From contig CANLZP010000001.1 in assembly GCA_947495695.1 (NCBI GenBank), forward strand, positions 455,069 to 519,068: a DNA stretch of 64,000 bases, in the 5' to 3' direction. Under the pieces are notes generated by a model. That model saw nothing but the letters and a program-made list of their open reading frames with translations, was not told the DNA's origin and ran no database searches. The stretch is from an uncultured Erythrobacter sp. GTDB lineage: Bacteria; Pseudomonadota; Alphaproteobacteria; Sphingomonadales; Sphingomonadaceae. Position numbers and translations under genes: made by a program. Positions 9,077 through 19,114 of this stretch are shown here, in pieces. Numbering within the stretch: position 1 is the stretch's first letter; the number at the start of each line of letters is the position of its first letter.

Positions 9077-10266
9077 CAGCCATCACCCGGAACTTCGTAG
9101 CTGGCTGCTCCAGCTGAAAGTTTTTCGAAGAACTCTTCGATCTCTGCGTCGCCCAGAACCAGGGGTGGCAATACACGCAAGGTGTTGTCGCCAGCTGCAA
9201 CCGTCAGCAATTGATGGTTGTCCCGCAGGTGAACAAAGAACGGCCTGCTTTCGACTTTCATCTTCATGCCCAGCATAAGGCCTTTGCCGCGAACCAGTTC
9301 GAACAGCTCGGGATAATTGCCGATGAATTGCTCGAGCCGCGACCGCAGCCGTTCGCCCTTCTCTGCAACGGAGGCGAGGAATTCGTCATTGGCAACTGCT
9401 TCCATGACAGCGCTACCTGCAGCCATCGCCAGCGGGTTTCCGCCATAGGTAGAGCCATGCGTACCGAAGGTCATTCCGCGCGCGGCCTTCTCGGTTGCTA
9501 GGCAGGCACCCAGAGGAAAGCCCCCTCCTATGCCTTTAGCGGTCGCCATAATGTCGGGCGCAATCCCATAATGTTCATGCGCATACATCTTGCCTGTGCG
9601 AGCGACGCCGGACTGCACTTCATCCAACACCAGCATGAGGTCATGTTCGTCTGCCAGAGCGCGCAAACCTTGCATGAATTCCTGAGAAGCGGGACGGATT
9701 CCGCCCTCACCCTGAATAGGCTCTACCAAGAATCCCGCAGTGTTCGGCCCCATCAAAGCCTTGGCTGATTCCAGATCATCAAACTCTGCGTATTTGAAAC
9801 CAGCCAAGAGCGGCGAGAAACCGTGGTGCATTTTTTCCTGATTGGATGCGCTGATCGTGGCCATCGTTCTGCCATGAAATGCATTGGCAAAGGTAATCAG
9901 TTCAAACTTTGACGTATCACCTTCGTGCTGGTGGTAGGCGCGAGCGGTCTTAATCGCGGTTTCCACCGCTTCGGCGCCCGAATTGGTGAAGAACACGGTG
10001 TCGGCAAAGGTTGCATCAACCAATTGCTGAGCGAGCTTTTCGCCCTGCGGACTGCCATACAGGTTGGAAACATGCATCAGCGTTTCGGCCTGCTTTTGAA
10101 TCGCAGAAATCAATCCTTCATGCGAGTGCCCAAGCAGATTCACCGCAATACCGCTGGCGAAATCAAGATACCGTGTGCCGTCCTCATCAATCAGATGGCA
10201 ATGCTCACCGCGCACAGGCCGCACGCCACAACGCGGGTAAACGGGCATCAATGGGCTGATCGACAT
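9076..10266 (-). CDS. argD: Acetylornithine aminotransferase
   Basis: A 396-residue class-III PLP aminotransferase that makes N-acetylornithine in arginine biosynthesis; relatives also act in lysine biosynthesis. Lys244 in '[14 protein letters not shown]' is the PLP lysine and Asp215 in 'LVLDEVQSG' contacts the pyridine nitrogen. '[12 protein letters not shown]' marks the cofactor-phosphate region. It is followed directly by argF with a one-base overlap. The cold-shock gene upstream ends in its own terminator, so argD probably has its own promoter in the 10267-10315 interval, though none was recognised. Confidence 0.95.
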   Translation of the reverse strand: MSISPLMPVYPRCGVRPVRGEHCHLIDEDGTRYLDFASGIAVNLLGHSHEGLISAIQKQAETLMHVSNLYGSPQGEKLAQQLVDATFADTVFFTNSGAEAVETAIKTARAYHQHEGDTSKFELITFANAFHGRTMATISASNQEKMHHGFSPLLAGFKYAEFDDLESAKALMGPNTAGFLVEPIQGEGGIRPASQEFMQGLRALADEHDLMLVLDEVQSGVARTGKMYAHEHYGIAPDIMATAKGIGGGFPLGACLATEKAARGMTFGTHGSTYGGNPLAMAAGSAVMEAVANDEFLASVAEKGERLRSRLEQFIGNYPELFELVRGKGLMLGMKMKVESRPFFVHLRDNHQLLTVAAGDNTLRVLPPLVLGDAEIEEFFEKLSAGAASYEVPGDG

Positions 10267-10315
10267 GGGTAAGTCCTTTTCAATTTCAATTCAGAATTAA
10301 ATGCATTGCCAACGC

Positions 10316-10341
10316 AAAATGGCGGCCCTTCCGGACCGCCA
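10316..10341 (-). terminator. Terminator after the cold-shock gene
   Basis: A 9-bp stem (TGGCGGTCC with GGGCCGCCA on the minus strand, one mismatch) and a GGAA loop are followed on the minus strand by TTTTGCG. It separates the cold-shock gene from argD. Confidence 0.7.
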
Positions 10342-10404
10342 CTTCGCGCCGTTTATGATGTTTGCCACGATCCCGGCCAAAGGGCCGACACGGTGGCAAG
10401 CGAA

Positions 10405-11166
10405 TCAGCCTTGAACGGGCGCAAGGTTGACCGCCGAGTGCTTCCCTCGTCGATCGACCTCTAGGTCAAACTCGTACCGTTCGCCTTCATTGATGGCTTG
10501 CAGGCCTGAACGCTCAACAGCACTGATGTGCACAAACGCATCTGGCTGACCATCATCACGCACCAAGAAACCAAAGCCCTTCATCGAGTTGAAGAACTTT
10601 ACGGTGCCGATGGCTTTCTCGCCAGTCAACTCGCGCTGGGGTGGAGCCGATTCGCGTTCTTCAACAGCTATGACGTCACCCACAACTTGCAAATCTTGGG
10701 CAGAAACCTTGCCGCCGCGATCCACCAAATTGAATTCCAGCCCTTGGCCTTCGGCCAAACCCTGAAGGCCTGCGCGCTCAACAGCACTAATATGGACGAA
10801 GACGTCTTCGCCTCCGCCTTCTTGCTGAATAAAGCCGAAGCCCTTCTGCGAATTGAAGAATTTTACAACACCCTTGCCGGTGCCAACGACCTGGGCGGGC
10901 ATGCGGTCAAAACCGCCGCCACCGCCGCCGCCTGGACCACCAGGTCCACGACCACCGCCGCCGCCACCGAACCGGTCGCCGCCGCCTGAGCCACGGTCAT
11001 CGCCAAAGCGGCCTCCGCCGCCTCCGCCACCGAAGCGATCACCGCCGCCACCAAAACTGTCGCGCTGGGGCGGAAACTTGTCTCCGCCGCCGAAAGGATC
11101 GAAGCCGTCTTCACCGAATCCGTCGCGTTTATCCCGGCCCCGGCGGCGCCCTCTATCGTAACCCAT
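10405..11166 (-). CDS. Double cold-shock-domain protein with Gly-rich N-terminal region
   Basis: A 253-residue RNA/DNA-binding protein. Residues 1-30 are a basic/acidic head starting '[18 protein letters not shown]'. Residues about 30-90 are a disordered Gly-rich stretch with repeated 'DRFGGGG' and 'RFGDDRG' elements. Two cold-shock domains follow: 97-162 ('[15 protein letters not shown]', '[10 protein letters not shown]') and 186-250 ('[15 protein letters not shown]', '[10 protein letters not shown]'), both with RNP1/RNP2-like aromatics. The ATG at 11166 is chosen because the family begins there; a GTG 24 bases upstream is in frame. The 285-bp leader (11167-11451) is shared with a divergent DUF442 gene and could hold a cold-responsive 5' UTR (inference). 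Confidence 0.9.
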   Translation of the reverse strand: MGYDRGRRRGRDKRDGFGEDGFDPFGGGDKFPPQRDSFGGGGDRFGGGGGGGRFGDDRGSGGGDRFGGGGGGRGPGGPGGGGGGGFDRMPAQVVGTGKGVVKFFNSQKGFGFIQQEGGGEDVFVHISAVERAGLQGLAEGQGLEFNLVDRGGKVSAQDLQVVGDVIAVEERESAPPQRELTGEKAIGTVKFFNSMKGFGFLVRDDGQPDAFVHISAVERSGLQAINEGERYEFDLEVDRRGKHSAVNLAPVQG

Positions 11167-11451
11167 AACCGTAGTCGTACCTTGTCTCACCGCCCGGTCG
11201 TATCTTGCGTTGGCAACGGGGGCAGCATCCGTAACCAGCGCGGTGGCGACTCTGCAAAATGCAGCCGAGCCCCACCTCTCTAGAATGGCTCATAGCGCAC
11301 AAAGCGGTGTCATGCGAATGATTTAACATAGTGAGGTTTCATCATGTGCAATTGTGACATTTTCGCATGAGGCGTTAAAGAAGCCCCCAGCCCCTCGTTC
11401 TTCCACCAAAAGAACGGTCACGACGTCATCATCCGAAAAGTCAGGTGTGCC

Positions 11452-11892
11452 ATGAGCGATTTTCGCAAACTAAGTCCAACAATGTATGCCAGCCCGCAAA
11501 TCCAGCCCGAACAATTGGACGAAGCCAAAGCGCTTGGGGTGACATTGGTGATCAACAACCGCCCTGACGGAGAATCGCCTGAAGAACCACAAGGCGCCCA
11601 GATTGAGGCGGCCGCTCGCGCTGCCAACATGGACTATCTGGCCATTCCCATTTCGCACACCGGCTTCAGCGAACCACAAGTCGCCGCAATGGAGCAAGCG
11701 CTGGAAGGCGCAGACGGACCCGTTTTGGCCTATTGCCGCAGCGGCACGCGATCAACGCTATTGTGGGCATTGGCCCAAGCACGTGCAGGGCAGTCTCCCG
11801 ACGATCTGACATTGGCTGCACAAGCGGCTGGCTATGACCTTTCGCCAGTAAGACCAGCGATGGACATGTTCGCTGCCAACAAGCGCGCGTAG
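11452..11892 (+). CDS. TIGR01244 / DUF442 phosphatase-like protein
   Basis: A 146-residue protein of the beta-lactamase-hydrolase-like (DUF442, TIGR01244) family, related to dual-specificity phosphatase and sulfurtransferase folds. The P-loop signature 'AYCRSGTRS' (C-x5-R-S) is intact at about residues 97-105, and 'NNRPDGESPEEPQG' is typical of the family N-terminus. In some bacteria the domain precedes a persulfide dioxygenase-like domain and serves sulfide detoxification; here it is free-standing. It is divergent from the cold-shock gene and convergent with the M20 amidohydrolase. The physiological substrate is unknown. Confidence 0.85.
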   Translation: MSDFRKLSPTMYASPQIQPEQLDEAKALGVTLVINNRPDGESPEEPQGAQIEAAARAANMDYLAIPISHTGFSEPQVAAMEQALEGADGPVLAYCRSGTRSTLLWALAQARAGQSPDDLTLAAQAAGYDLSPVRPAMDMFAANKRA

Positions 11893-11904
11893 CTTACAGC
11901 CATA

Positions 11905-13326
11905 CTACTGCCGGTAGTCGAGCGGCGGGGAACGATCACCCAACAGCGATTTGTAGGTGTAATTATCACCTCTCGCAGCGTCGAATTCTTGTCTCGCGGC
12001 AGTTCGTAATTCCTCGTTGACGAATAATTCGGCGGCCATCAGCGCCATCGCCTTTGCCGCAACTTGCGTACCCTTGTGCCCGATCGAGTGACCGCTCGCA
12101 GCAACCGCTTGCCAAGAATGCGCACTGGTGCCTGGCACCCAGGTTGCTGTGCGGACACCAACCGTCGGCGTCGCCCAGGAAACGTCACCAACATCGGTTG
12201 AGCCATAACCCAGTGATTTGCCATAGTCGGTAATCTCTGCCGCGCTTTCCAGCGGCAGTGCGGCTTCCCCCAGCGATTCTTGGATCTTCTCTGCCCAGGC
12301 TTTTTCGTCGGGCGAATAGATTACACCGCCAACCGCGCGCAGCTTCTCGTCCATGACCTTCGCCAAAGTTTCGTTGACCAACAGCGGGTTGTTCCCGTGG
12401 ATCACTTCCCAATTCACTTTGGTCGAAGTGCCCATTGCCGCACCTTTGGCCGCATTCTCGAGCCGCTCCCAGATCGCATCAACACCATCGGGATCGGGAT
12501 GTCGGACGTAATAGAACACTTCGGCGAAATCTGGCACCACATTGGGCGCAATCCCGCCATAAGTGATCACATAATGCATCCGAGCATCCTGCGGCATGTG
12601 CTCATGCATCATATTCGCCATCATGTTCATGGCCTCCACCCCATCCAGCGCAGAACGCCCGCGTTCGGGCGCACCAGCTGCATGGGCCGAAATGCCGGAG
12701 AAGCGAAACTTGGCCGACCGATTGGCTAGAGTAGTACGGGCCGCCGCGCTGTTCTCGTCATCGGCATGCCAATGGATGGCAATGTCCACATCATCGAACA
12801 GGCCCGCTCTCGTCATATAGACTTTGCCAGAGCCGCCTTCTTCTGCTGGTGTTCCATACAGTCTGATCCGACCGGGCGTTTCGGTTGCCTCGAGCCAGTT
12901 TTTCACGGCGATAGCTGCCGTCAGAGATCCCGCGCCAAACAAATTGTGACCGCAGGCATGGCCGGCATGTTTGCCTGCCACCGGATCGCGCGTGGGTTCA
13001 GCGGATTGATTGATGCCGGGCAAAGCATCCATTTCCGCCAGGATTGCGATAATTGGTCCGCCCTCTCCCCACTCGGCAACAAAAGCGGTAGGGATATCGG
13101 CAACGCCAGTCTCAATGCTAAAGCCTTCTGACGCCAATTCTTGCGTCATCAGGCCGCTGGTGCGCTCCTCTAAATAGCCAAGCTCGGCCCAATCCCACAA
13201 TTGCTGCGCGACGCGTTCAATTCGGTCTTCCTGCGCCTCAACTTCAGCTGCAGGATCAATTTGCTGTGCAGACAATGGACTTGATGCGAGTGCTGCGACG
13301 GCAAGAAAGCGCGTGATAGACTTCAT
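11905..13326 (-). CDS. Periplasmic M20-family amidohydrolase
   Basis: A 473-residue zinc-dependent amidohydrolase of the M20D group (AbgB and IAA-amino-acid hydrolase relatives). A signal peptide 'MKSITRFLAVAALASSPLSA' predicts export. Metal ligands are visible in 'HACGHNLFGAGS' (Cys-x-His), 'EEGGSGK' and 'HWHADDEN', with the C-terminal His in 'SWQAVAASGHSIGHKG'. The start at 13326 has an AGAGGAGA ribosome-binding site; an in-frame extension upstream has no signal peptide logic and overlaps the divergent gene. It probably removes acyl or aminoacyl groups from small amides or peptides outside the cytoplasm. The precise substrate is unknown. Confidence 0.88.
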   Translation of the reverse strand: MKSITRFLAVAALASSPLSAQQIDPAAEVEAQEDRIERVAQQLWDWAELGYLEERTSGLMTQELASEGFSIETGVADIPTAFVAEWGEGGPIIAILAEMDALPGINQSAEPTRDPVAGKHAGHACGHNLFGAGSLTAAIAVKNWLEATETPGRIRLYGTPAEEGGSGKVYMTRAGLFDDVDIAIHWHADDENSAAARTTLANRSAKFRFSGISAHAAGAPERGRSALDGVEAMNMMANMMHEHMPQDARMHYVITYGGIAPNVVPDFAEVFYYVRHPDPDGVDAIWERLENAAKGAAMGTSTKVNWEVIHGNNPLLVNETLAKVMDEKLRAVGGVIYSPDEKAWAEKIQESLGEAALPLESAAEITDYGKSLGYGSTDVGDVSWATPTVGVRTATWVPGTSAHSWQAVAASGHSIGHKGTQVAAKAMALMAAELFVNEELRTAARQEFDAARGDNYTYKSLLGDRSPPLDYRQ

Positions 13327-13387
13327 GGACGGTCTCCTCTGATCAGCATCTTGCCGCATCAACGCATTCATGCCAATCCATTTGGCC

Positions 13388-13816
13388 ATGGAAGTATCTC
13401 CTATCCTTCTCCAGTTTGTCGGCTCGTTGGTGGCGATTGGCCTGTTGGCTGCGCTTACGCATTGGTTGAAGCTGGGACCGACGCCCAAGCTGGTGACCGA
13501 GCAAGATGCGCGCAATGCGGCCGATCAAGTTCATGACGGATTTCAGGCAGTGGAAATTGGCATAGACCAAGCCGGCAAGGGAGCCCTTCTGCGCAATGCT
13601 GCAGGACAGGTGATGCTGCTTCGCGCCCATGGCAGCCATTTTGCCGGACGAATATTGCCGAGCAATGCACGCATGGAACTTAGCCAAGATGGCCTGATCA
13701 TAAATAGCGCCGAAAAGCGATTTGGAACCACGCAATTGCAGCTTCAGCAGCCAGAGCAGTGGGTGAACGCCTGGGAAGAAAACGCCAAACCAGCGATGGG
13801 AAGCGCCAATGCCTGA
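13388..13816 (+). CDS. Small single-pass membrane protein upstream of fatty acid hydroxylase
   Basis: About 142 residues with one N-terminal membrane helix ('SPILLQFVGSLVAIGLLAAL') followed by a soluble domain. No family function was recognised. The soluble part has 'DGFQAVEIGIDQAGKGALL' and 'VMLLRAHGSHFAGRIL' and ends 'QQPEQWVNAWEENAKPAMG'. The start is uncertain: an ATG six codons upstream (13370) is also possible, and neither has a clear ribosome-binding site. The gene overlaps the next one by 8 bases and so is translationally linked to the hydroxylase/desaturase. An accessory membrane role is inferred from that coupling only. Confidence 0.75.
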   Translation: MEVSPILLQFVGSLVAIGLLAALTHWLKLGPTPKLVTEQDARNAADQVHDGFQAVEIGIDQAGKGALLRNAAGQVMLLRAHGSHFAGRILPSNARMELSQDGLIINSAEKRFGTTQLQLQQPEQWVNAWEENAKPAMGSANA

Positions 13817-14792
13817 TTTCTCTCCCACCGACTACGCCGTCCCGGGATTTGTCCTGCTGGTCTTGGTGGAGATGATCTGGGCCTGGCGCAGACGTCCCGA
13901 GGCCTATGAGCCTAAGGATACGCTGATCAGCCTGTCTTTTGGTTTGGGTTCAACCGTTGCGGGCCTTTTGTTTGGTGGCACTGTTTTTGCGCTTTTCCTA
14001 GCCGCGTGGGAGTACCGCTTGTTTGACATTGGATGGGCGTGGTGGGCCTGGCCTGTGTGCTTTGTCTTAGACGATTTAAAATATTACTGGGTGCATCGCG
14101 CGGGCCACCGCATCCGATGGATGTGGGCCGCCCATGTGAACCATCACTCCAGCCAGCATTACAATCTCTCCACTGCCTTGCGGCAAACATGGACGGGCGC
14201 GTTTACATTCGGGATTTTGTTTGGTCTCCCGCTTGTGCTGCTGGGGTTCCATCCGGTCATGCTGGCAATATGCGGCGGCTTCAACTTGATCTATCAATTC
14301 TGGATCCACACCGAGGCGATCGACAAGATGCCCCGCTGGTTCGAGGCTGTCATGAACACGCCGAGCCATCATCGGGTGCATCACGCCACCAATCCTCGCT
14401 ATCTGGATCGCAATTATGCCGGCGTCTTCATCATCTGGGACAAGATGTTCGGTACATTCGAACCGGAAACCAGTGAAGAAACCATTCGCTATGGCATCGT
14501 CAAACAGCTGGGCAGTTTCAACCTGCTGTGGGCGGTATTCCATGAATGGATCGGGATGATCCAGGACATTTGGCACGCGCCATGGAAGCACAAATTATCC
14601 TATTTGCTGCGCGAGCCCGGCTGGACCCATGATGCAAGCCGCGACACGTCAGATATGATCCGCGCCCGGTGGCAACAGCGCCTTGCGGGCGACGTCAGCA
14701 GCGATCCAATTGCCGACATTACTAACGACACAGCCACAAATAATTCAGTGGCGGATCAAAACTCGATTGCGGACAGCACAAAGCTTGCCTAA
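13809..14792 (+). CDS. Fatty acid hydroxylase / sterol desaturase family membrane di-iron protein
   Basis: A 327-residue integral membrane oxygenase of the fatty acid hydroxylase superfamily. The histidine boxes that bind the di-iron centre are 'HRAGHRIRW', 'HVNHHSSQHYN' and 'SHHRVHHATN'. Four to five hydrophobic segments flank them. The family hydroxylates or desaturates sterols, carotenoids, hopanoid-like lipids or acyl chains using O2; the substrate here cannot be read from sequence. It overlaps the small membrane protein by 8 bp and precedes a GMC oxidoreductase by 22 bp, suggesting oxidation followed by dehydrogenation (inference). The C-terminal 50 residues are low complexity and Asn/Asp rich. 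Confidence 0.9.
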   Translation: MPDFSPTDYAVPGFVLLVLVEMIWAWRRRPEAYEPKDTLISLSFGLGSTVAGLLFGGTVFALFLAAWEYRLFDIGWAWWAWPVCFVLDDLKYYWVHRAGHRIRWMWAAHVNHHSSQHYNLSTALRQTWTGAFTFGILFGLPLVLLGFHPVMLAICGGFNLIYQFWIHTEAIDKMPRWFEAVMNTPSHHRVHHATNPRYLDRNYAGVFIIWDKMFGTFEPETSEETIRYGIVKQLGSFNLLWAVFHEWIGMIQDIWHAPWKHKLSYLLREPGWTHDASRDTSDMIRARWQQRLAGDVSSDPIADITNDTATNNSVADQNSIADSTKLA

Positions 14793-14814
14793 CTCCTTGG
14801 CTTAAGGAGAGAGC

Positions 14815-16404
14815 ATGGAACAGTATGACTACATCGTAATTGGTGGCGGAAGCGGCGGAAGCGCAGTTGCAGGACGCTTGGCAGTTGACGGTTCACAGGA
14901 GGTTTGTCTGGTTGAGGCCGGGGGCAGCAATGACAATATTTTGGTCAAGACGCCTGGCTTCATGCCATTTATTCGTGGCTCTTCTAACTACAAGTATGAA
15001 ACTGTTCCGCAAAAGGGACTGAATGGCCGGATTGGCTATCAGCCGCGCGGCAAGGGATTGGGTGGATCCTCTGCCATCAATGCGATGGTCTATATTCGCG
15101 GCAATGATTGGGACTATGACAATTGGGCCGCGATGGGTTGCACCGGATGGTCCTATGATGATGTCTTGCCATATTTCCGCAAGGCCGAGGCGAATGAACG
15201 CGGCGCGGATGACTATCACGGCGATGGCGGCCCACTATTCGTTTCCAATCAAGTATCGCCAAACCCCACCAGCGAGGCCATGGTCGAAGCGGCGGCGGCA
15301 TTGCAATTGCCGGTCAATCCAGACTTCAACGGTGCAACGCAGGCTGGCTTTGGCCTGTACCAGGTGACCCAACGCAAGGGTGAGCGCTGGTCGGCCGCGC
15401 GCGCCTATGTCGAGCCTATCCGCAGACAGGACAATTTTACTATTCGCACCAAGACGCTGGTCGAGCGGCTGGTGATCGAAGGCGGCCGCGTAACAGGAGT
15501 GCGGGTCAAGCGCGGCAAGCGAAGCGAAATGATTTATGCGCGGCGCGGCGTTATCCTATCCGCGGGAGCGTTTAATTCCCCGCAGATCTTGATGCTTTCA
15601 GGCATTGGACCGGCGCAGCATCTGAAAGACCACGGGATAGAGGTCGCCATCGATCGACCCGAGGTAGGCGCAAATCTGCAAGATCATATCGACTATGTCT
15701 CGGGATGGTCCACCGAGTCCGATGTCCCAATCGGCGGAACGTTGAAGGGCACGCTAAAGATGGCTGCGGCGATTCTTGAACATAGACGCAAGCGCACAGG
15801 CGCCATGACTACTTGCTATGCCGAAGCAGGTGGGTTTTGGTCGGTCGAGCAAGATGCGCCCGCACCCGATGTTCAATGGCATTTCGTGCCCGCAGTGCTG
15901 GAAGATCACGGCCGCGAGAATGTAAAAGGTTACGGCTTTTCCATGCATGCTTGCGTGCTGCGTCCTGAAAGCCGTGGAACAGTACGGCTGGGATCCGCCG
16001 ATGCGGCACAGGCCCCCGTCCTTGACCCCAATTTCTTGGATGATCCAAGCGATATTGCCGTGTTGCGAGAAGGCGTGCGCCTGTCGCATCGCTTGATCGA
16101 TACACAGCCTATGCAAGCTTTTGGCCCAACCGATCGCCACCCGATTGATTTGTATGATGACAACGCTTTGGATGAGTTAATCCGCAACCGCGCCGACACC
16201 GTCTATCATCCCGTTGGCACCTGCCGAATGGGCAGCGATCCGAACGCGGTGGTCGATCCCACATTGAAAGTGAACGGTGTCGAGGGATTGTGGGTGGCCG
16301 ATGCCAGCGTCATGCCCAAGATTGTAAGCGGCAACACCAACGCACCCAGCATCATGATTGGCGAGCGGTGTGCAGATTTTGTGAAAGCTGCGGCAGCTCA
16401 CTAG
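14815..16404 (+). CDS. GMC family FAD-dependent oxidoreductase
   Basis: A 529-residue glucose-methanol-choline oxidoreductase that oxidises an alcohol using FAD. The N-terminal Rossmann motif is '[18 protein letters not shown]'. The first GMC signature region is '[21 protein letters not shown]'-like (positions about 68-87). The C-terminal '[10 protein letters not shown]' and '[16 protein letters not shown]' motifs contain the catalytic His region and FAD contacts. It resembles choline dehydrogenase in length, but many relatives act on other alcohols. An AAGGAGAG ribosome-binding site precedes the ATG. It is the last gene of a three-gene set with the fatty acid hydroxylase-type protein and faces a pair of hairpins at 16461-16560. 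Confidence 0.9.
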   Translation: MEQYDYIVIGGGSGGSAVAGRLAVDGSQEVCLVEAGGSNDNILVKTPGFMPFIRGSSNYKYETVPQKGLNGRIGYQPRGKGLGGSSAINAMVYIRGNDWDYDNWAAMGCTGWSYDDVLPYFRKAEANERGADDYHGDGGPLFVSNQVSPNPTSEAMVEAAAALQLPVNPDFNGATQAGFGLYQVTQRKGERWSAARAYVEPIRRQDNFTIRTKTLVERLVIEGGRVTGVRVKRGKRSEMIYARRGVILSAGAFNSPQILMLSGIGPAQHLKDHGIEVAIDRPEVGANLQDHIDYVSGWSTESDVPIGGTLKGTLKMAAAILEHRRKRTGAMTTCYAEAGGFWSVEQDAPAPDVQWHFVPAVLEDHGRENVKGYGFSMHACVLRPESRGTVRLGSADAAQAPVLDPNFLDDPSDIAVLREGVRLSHRLIDTQPMQAFGPTDRHPIDLYDDNALDELIRNRADTVYHPVGTCRMGSDPNAVVDPTLKVNGVEGLWVADASVMPKIVSGNTNAPSIMIGERCADFVKAAAAH

Positions 16405-16460
16405 CGACTGACTTCGCCTCTCACCGCTTCTCAACGAAACCAGAGACTAGCCAAAAAAAG

Positions 16461-16484
16461 GGGCCAGAGCTTTCGCTCTGGCCC
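16461..16484 (-). terminator. Hairpin terminator for the glnK-amt transcript
   Basis: A perfect 10-bp stem (GGGCCAGAGC / GCTCTGGCCC) with a 4-base loop. On the minus strand it is followed by a run of T (the AAAAAAAG at 16453-16460 read in reverse), so it best fits termination of the glnK-amt message. It may also stop readthrough from the GMC gene. Confidence 0.75.
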
Positions 16485-16521
16485 TTGTTCAGTTTGTTTG
16501 TTCGCAGGAGGAACAAGGAGA

Positions 16522-16560
16522 GGCGGAGAGAGGAGAGAGATTAGGAGGCCTCTCTCCGCC
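16522..16560. terminator. Second, purine-rich hairpin between GMC gene and amt
   Basis: A perfect 12-bp stem (GGCGGAGAGAGG / CCTCTCTCCGCC) with a 15-base loop and no T-run on either side. It sits 21 bp after the amt stop codon, inside a 45-base purine-rich tract. It could be a pause or mRNA-stability element; terminator function is uncertain. Confidence 0.5.
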
Positions 16561-16581
16561 AAACTTGAGATTAGATAATTA

Positions 16582-17904
16582 TCAATTGTAGGCGCGCTCT
16601 CCGTGCTCCGAGATATCGAGACCATCGACCTCGGTTTCTGGATCGACCCGCAGACCGATGAGAGCTTTAACAATCATGGCTGCAATCAGAGTGCCAATAC
16701 CGGCCCATCCAATGGTCACAAGAACGCCCTCTGTCTGGATCCAGAGCTGAGCGCCAACGCCGGTCGAACCGTCGCCAGGACCGCCAAGGAACGGCTGATA
16801 CACAACGGCTGTACCAATCGCGCCGACAATGCCGCCAATCCCGTGGATGCCGAAAGCATCGAGCGAGTCATCATAACCGAACTTGGCTTTGACCTTGGCG
16901 ACGAAGAAGTAGCACACGATCGAAGACAGGATGCCAAGCAAGATGGCTCCGAACGGGCCACTGTTGCCAGCAGCAGGTGTCACCGCAACCAAGCCAGCGA
17001 TCACGCCCGAACAAAAGCCCAATGCTGATCCCTTGTGGCCCATCATGCGTTCGATGATCATCCAGGTAAGAGCGCCAGCAGCGGTCGCTACGAAGGTGTT
17101 GATCATTGCCAGTCCGGCAAAGCCATCAGCTTCCAATGCGGATCCAGCGTTGAAACCAAACCAGCCAACCCACAGCAAACCAGTACCAACCATGGTCATT
17201 GTCAGCGAGTGAGGTGGCATGGGTTCAGCGGGATAACCCCGACGCTTGCCGAGCAAGTAAGCCAGCACCAATCCCGACACACCGGCGTTGATGTGCACCA
17301 CGGTTCCGCCCGCAAAGTCGAGCGCTCCGGCAGCAAACAGCAATCCGTCGCCAGCCCAAACCATATGCGCGATCGGGAAATACACGATCGTCAGCCAGAT
17401 CGGCACAAACATCATGACAGCATTAAACTTCATGCGCTCGGCTGTAGCGCCCAAGATCAGTGCAGCGGTGATTGCGGCAAAGGTCATTTGGAAGCTTACG
17501 AAAACATATTCGCTGATCACTTCATCGGTGAAGGTTGCCGCCGTGGTTTCGGCGCTCATCCCTGACAGGAAGTAGCTTCCGCCACTGATGAATTGGCCCA
17601 AGAAGCCTTCAATCGGGCTTGAGCCAAAGGCGAGTGAGAAACCCCACATAACCCAGACAAGCATGGCCAGTGCGGCCGTCGCGCCAATTTGTGTCATGGT
17701 GGACAGCATATTCTTTGATCGGGTCAAACCGCCATAGAACAAGGCCAGACCAGGCAAGATCATGAGCAAGACGAGCACGGTAGCCGTCATCATCCAAGCG
17801 TTGTTGCCTGGGTTAGGAACCGCTGCCGGTGCCGCCAAAGCAGGCTGCGCAAACAGCAGGCCTGCAGCGCCAAACGCGGCGCATTTTAAGAGGGTATTTT
17901 TCAC
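16582..17904 (-). CDS. amt: Ammonium transporter Amt
   Basis: A 440-residue Amt/MEP/Rh channel for ammonium uptake across the inner membrane. A cleavable signal peptide ('VKNTLLKCAAFGAAGLLFAQPALA') precedes 11 membrane helices. The twin-histidine pore is present in 'VVHINAGVSGL' and 'FGIHGIGGIVG', and 'PGLALFYGGLTRSKN' is the first-helix signature. The GTG start at 17904 is chosen because it follows 'AGGGGAAAG' and begins the signal peptide; a longer frame overlaps glnK. The gene lies 13 bp after glnK and shares its sigma-54-type promoter. GlnK is expected to block the channel when nitrogen is sufficient. Confidence 0.94.
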   Translation of the reverse strand: MKNTLLKCAAFGAAGLLFAQPALAAPAAVPNPGNNAWMMTATVLVLLMILPGLALFYGGLTRSKNMLSTMTQIGATAALAMLVWVMWGFSLAFGSSPIEGFLGQFISGGSYFLSGMSAETTAATFTDEVISEYVFVSFQMTFAAITAALILGATAERMKFNAVMMFVPIWLTIVYFPIAHMVWAGDGLLFAAGALDFAGGTVVHINAGVSGLVLAYLLGKRRGYPAEPMPPHSLTMTMVGTGLLWVGWFGFNAGSALEADGFAGLAMINTFVATAAGALTWMIIERMMGHKGSALGFCSGVIAGLVAVTPAAGNSGPFGAILLGILSSIVCYFFVAKVKAKFGYDDSLDAFGIHGIGGIVGAIGTAVVYQPFLGGPGDGSTGVGAQLWIQTEGVLVTIGWAGIGTLIAAMIVKALIGLRVDPETEVDGLDISEHGERAYN

Positions 17905-17917
17905 AGTCTTTCCCCTG

Positions 17918-18385
<468 letters not shown>

Positions 18386-18404
18386 TTAAATTATTGGCAC
18401 TCGC

Positions 18405-19106
18405 CTAATTTTTGGGCAGTGTGAGCTGGGCGACCAAGGGAAGGTGGTCAGACGCCCGGGTCGCCAAAGCGCTGTGGTGGACCGTGCTGTTGCTGCACTC
18501 CCATCCGTCCGAAATCACCATCCGGTCGAGCCGAGCGATTGGCCGACGCGAGGGATAGCTTCGTGCAGCCGGCAACACACGCCACCCGCTGCCAAAGCTT
18601 TGCATAGCGCCACGTTGTTGGCTCCATTGGTTAAAGTCGCCCAAGATCACGGTCGGCATTGAGCGAGCTTGTCGTTCGCAATCCGCCAATATCGCCTTCA
18701 CTTGCGCACGCCTACGCACGCCGGACAGATCAAGATGCGCGCCCAGCACCCGAAAGTCATGGCCTGCGAAATGCAAATCAGCCGAGATGGCGCCGCGTGG
18801 CTCCAAAGTTGGCAAATCCACCGGTTCGGATCGATTGATGGAGATGCCACGCCTGACCAGCAATGCGTTGCCATGCCATCCAATGCTGTGTGGGCGCACC
18901 GCCACGGGCACTATTTGCCATGGAGTGTCACCCAACAAGGCGAGCGGCAAAGCGCTAGCACGTTGACCGATACGTCGATCGACCTCTTGCAAGGCGATGA
19001 CGTCGGCATCGATCTCTCGCAATACGCTGATAATTCGATCAGGGTCACGCCGCCGGTCAAGGCCGATGGCCTTGCGAATATTATAGCTGGCGATGGTCAG
19101 TTCCAC
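18405..19106 (-). CDS. Endonuclease/exonuclease/phosphatase family protein
   Basis: A 233-residue EEP-fold metal-dependent hydrolase. It begins with the family start 'LTIASYNIRKAIGLD' and contains 'DVIALQEVD' (metal-binding Glu), 'HLDLSG', 'VILGDFNQW' (catalytic Asp/Asn) and the C-terminal 'RASDHLPLVA' His-containing motif. Members cleave nucleic acids or phosphodiester lipids; the target here is unknown. It is the last gene of a minus-strand run headed by pheS, starting 8 bases after the PNPOx-like gene ends. No signal peptide is seen, so a cytoplasmic location is likely. Confidence 0.88.
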   Translation of the reverse strand: MELTIASYNIRKAIGLDRRRDPDRIISVLREIDADVIALQEVDRRIGQRASALPLALLGDTPWQIVPVAVRPHSIGWHGNALLVRRGISINRSEPVDLPTLEPRGAISADLHFAGHDFRVLGAHLDLSGVRRRAQVKAILADCERQARSMPTVILGDFNQWSQQRGAMQSFGSGWRVLPAARSYPSRRPIARLDRMVISDGWECSNSTVHHSALATRASDHLPLVAQLTLPKN

Positions 19107-19114
19107 AGCGCTGG

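Noticed and set aside
10853..11161. Proline-rich plus-strand frame opposite the cold-shock gene
   Set aside because: Complement of glycine codons in the Gly-rich arm; not a gene.
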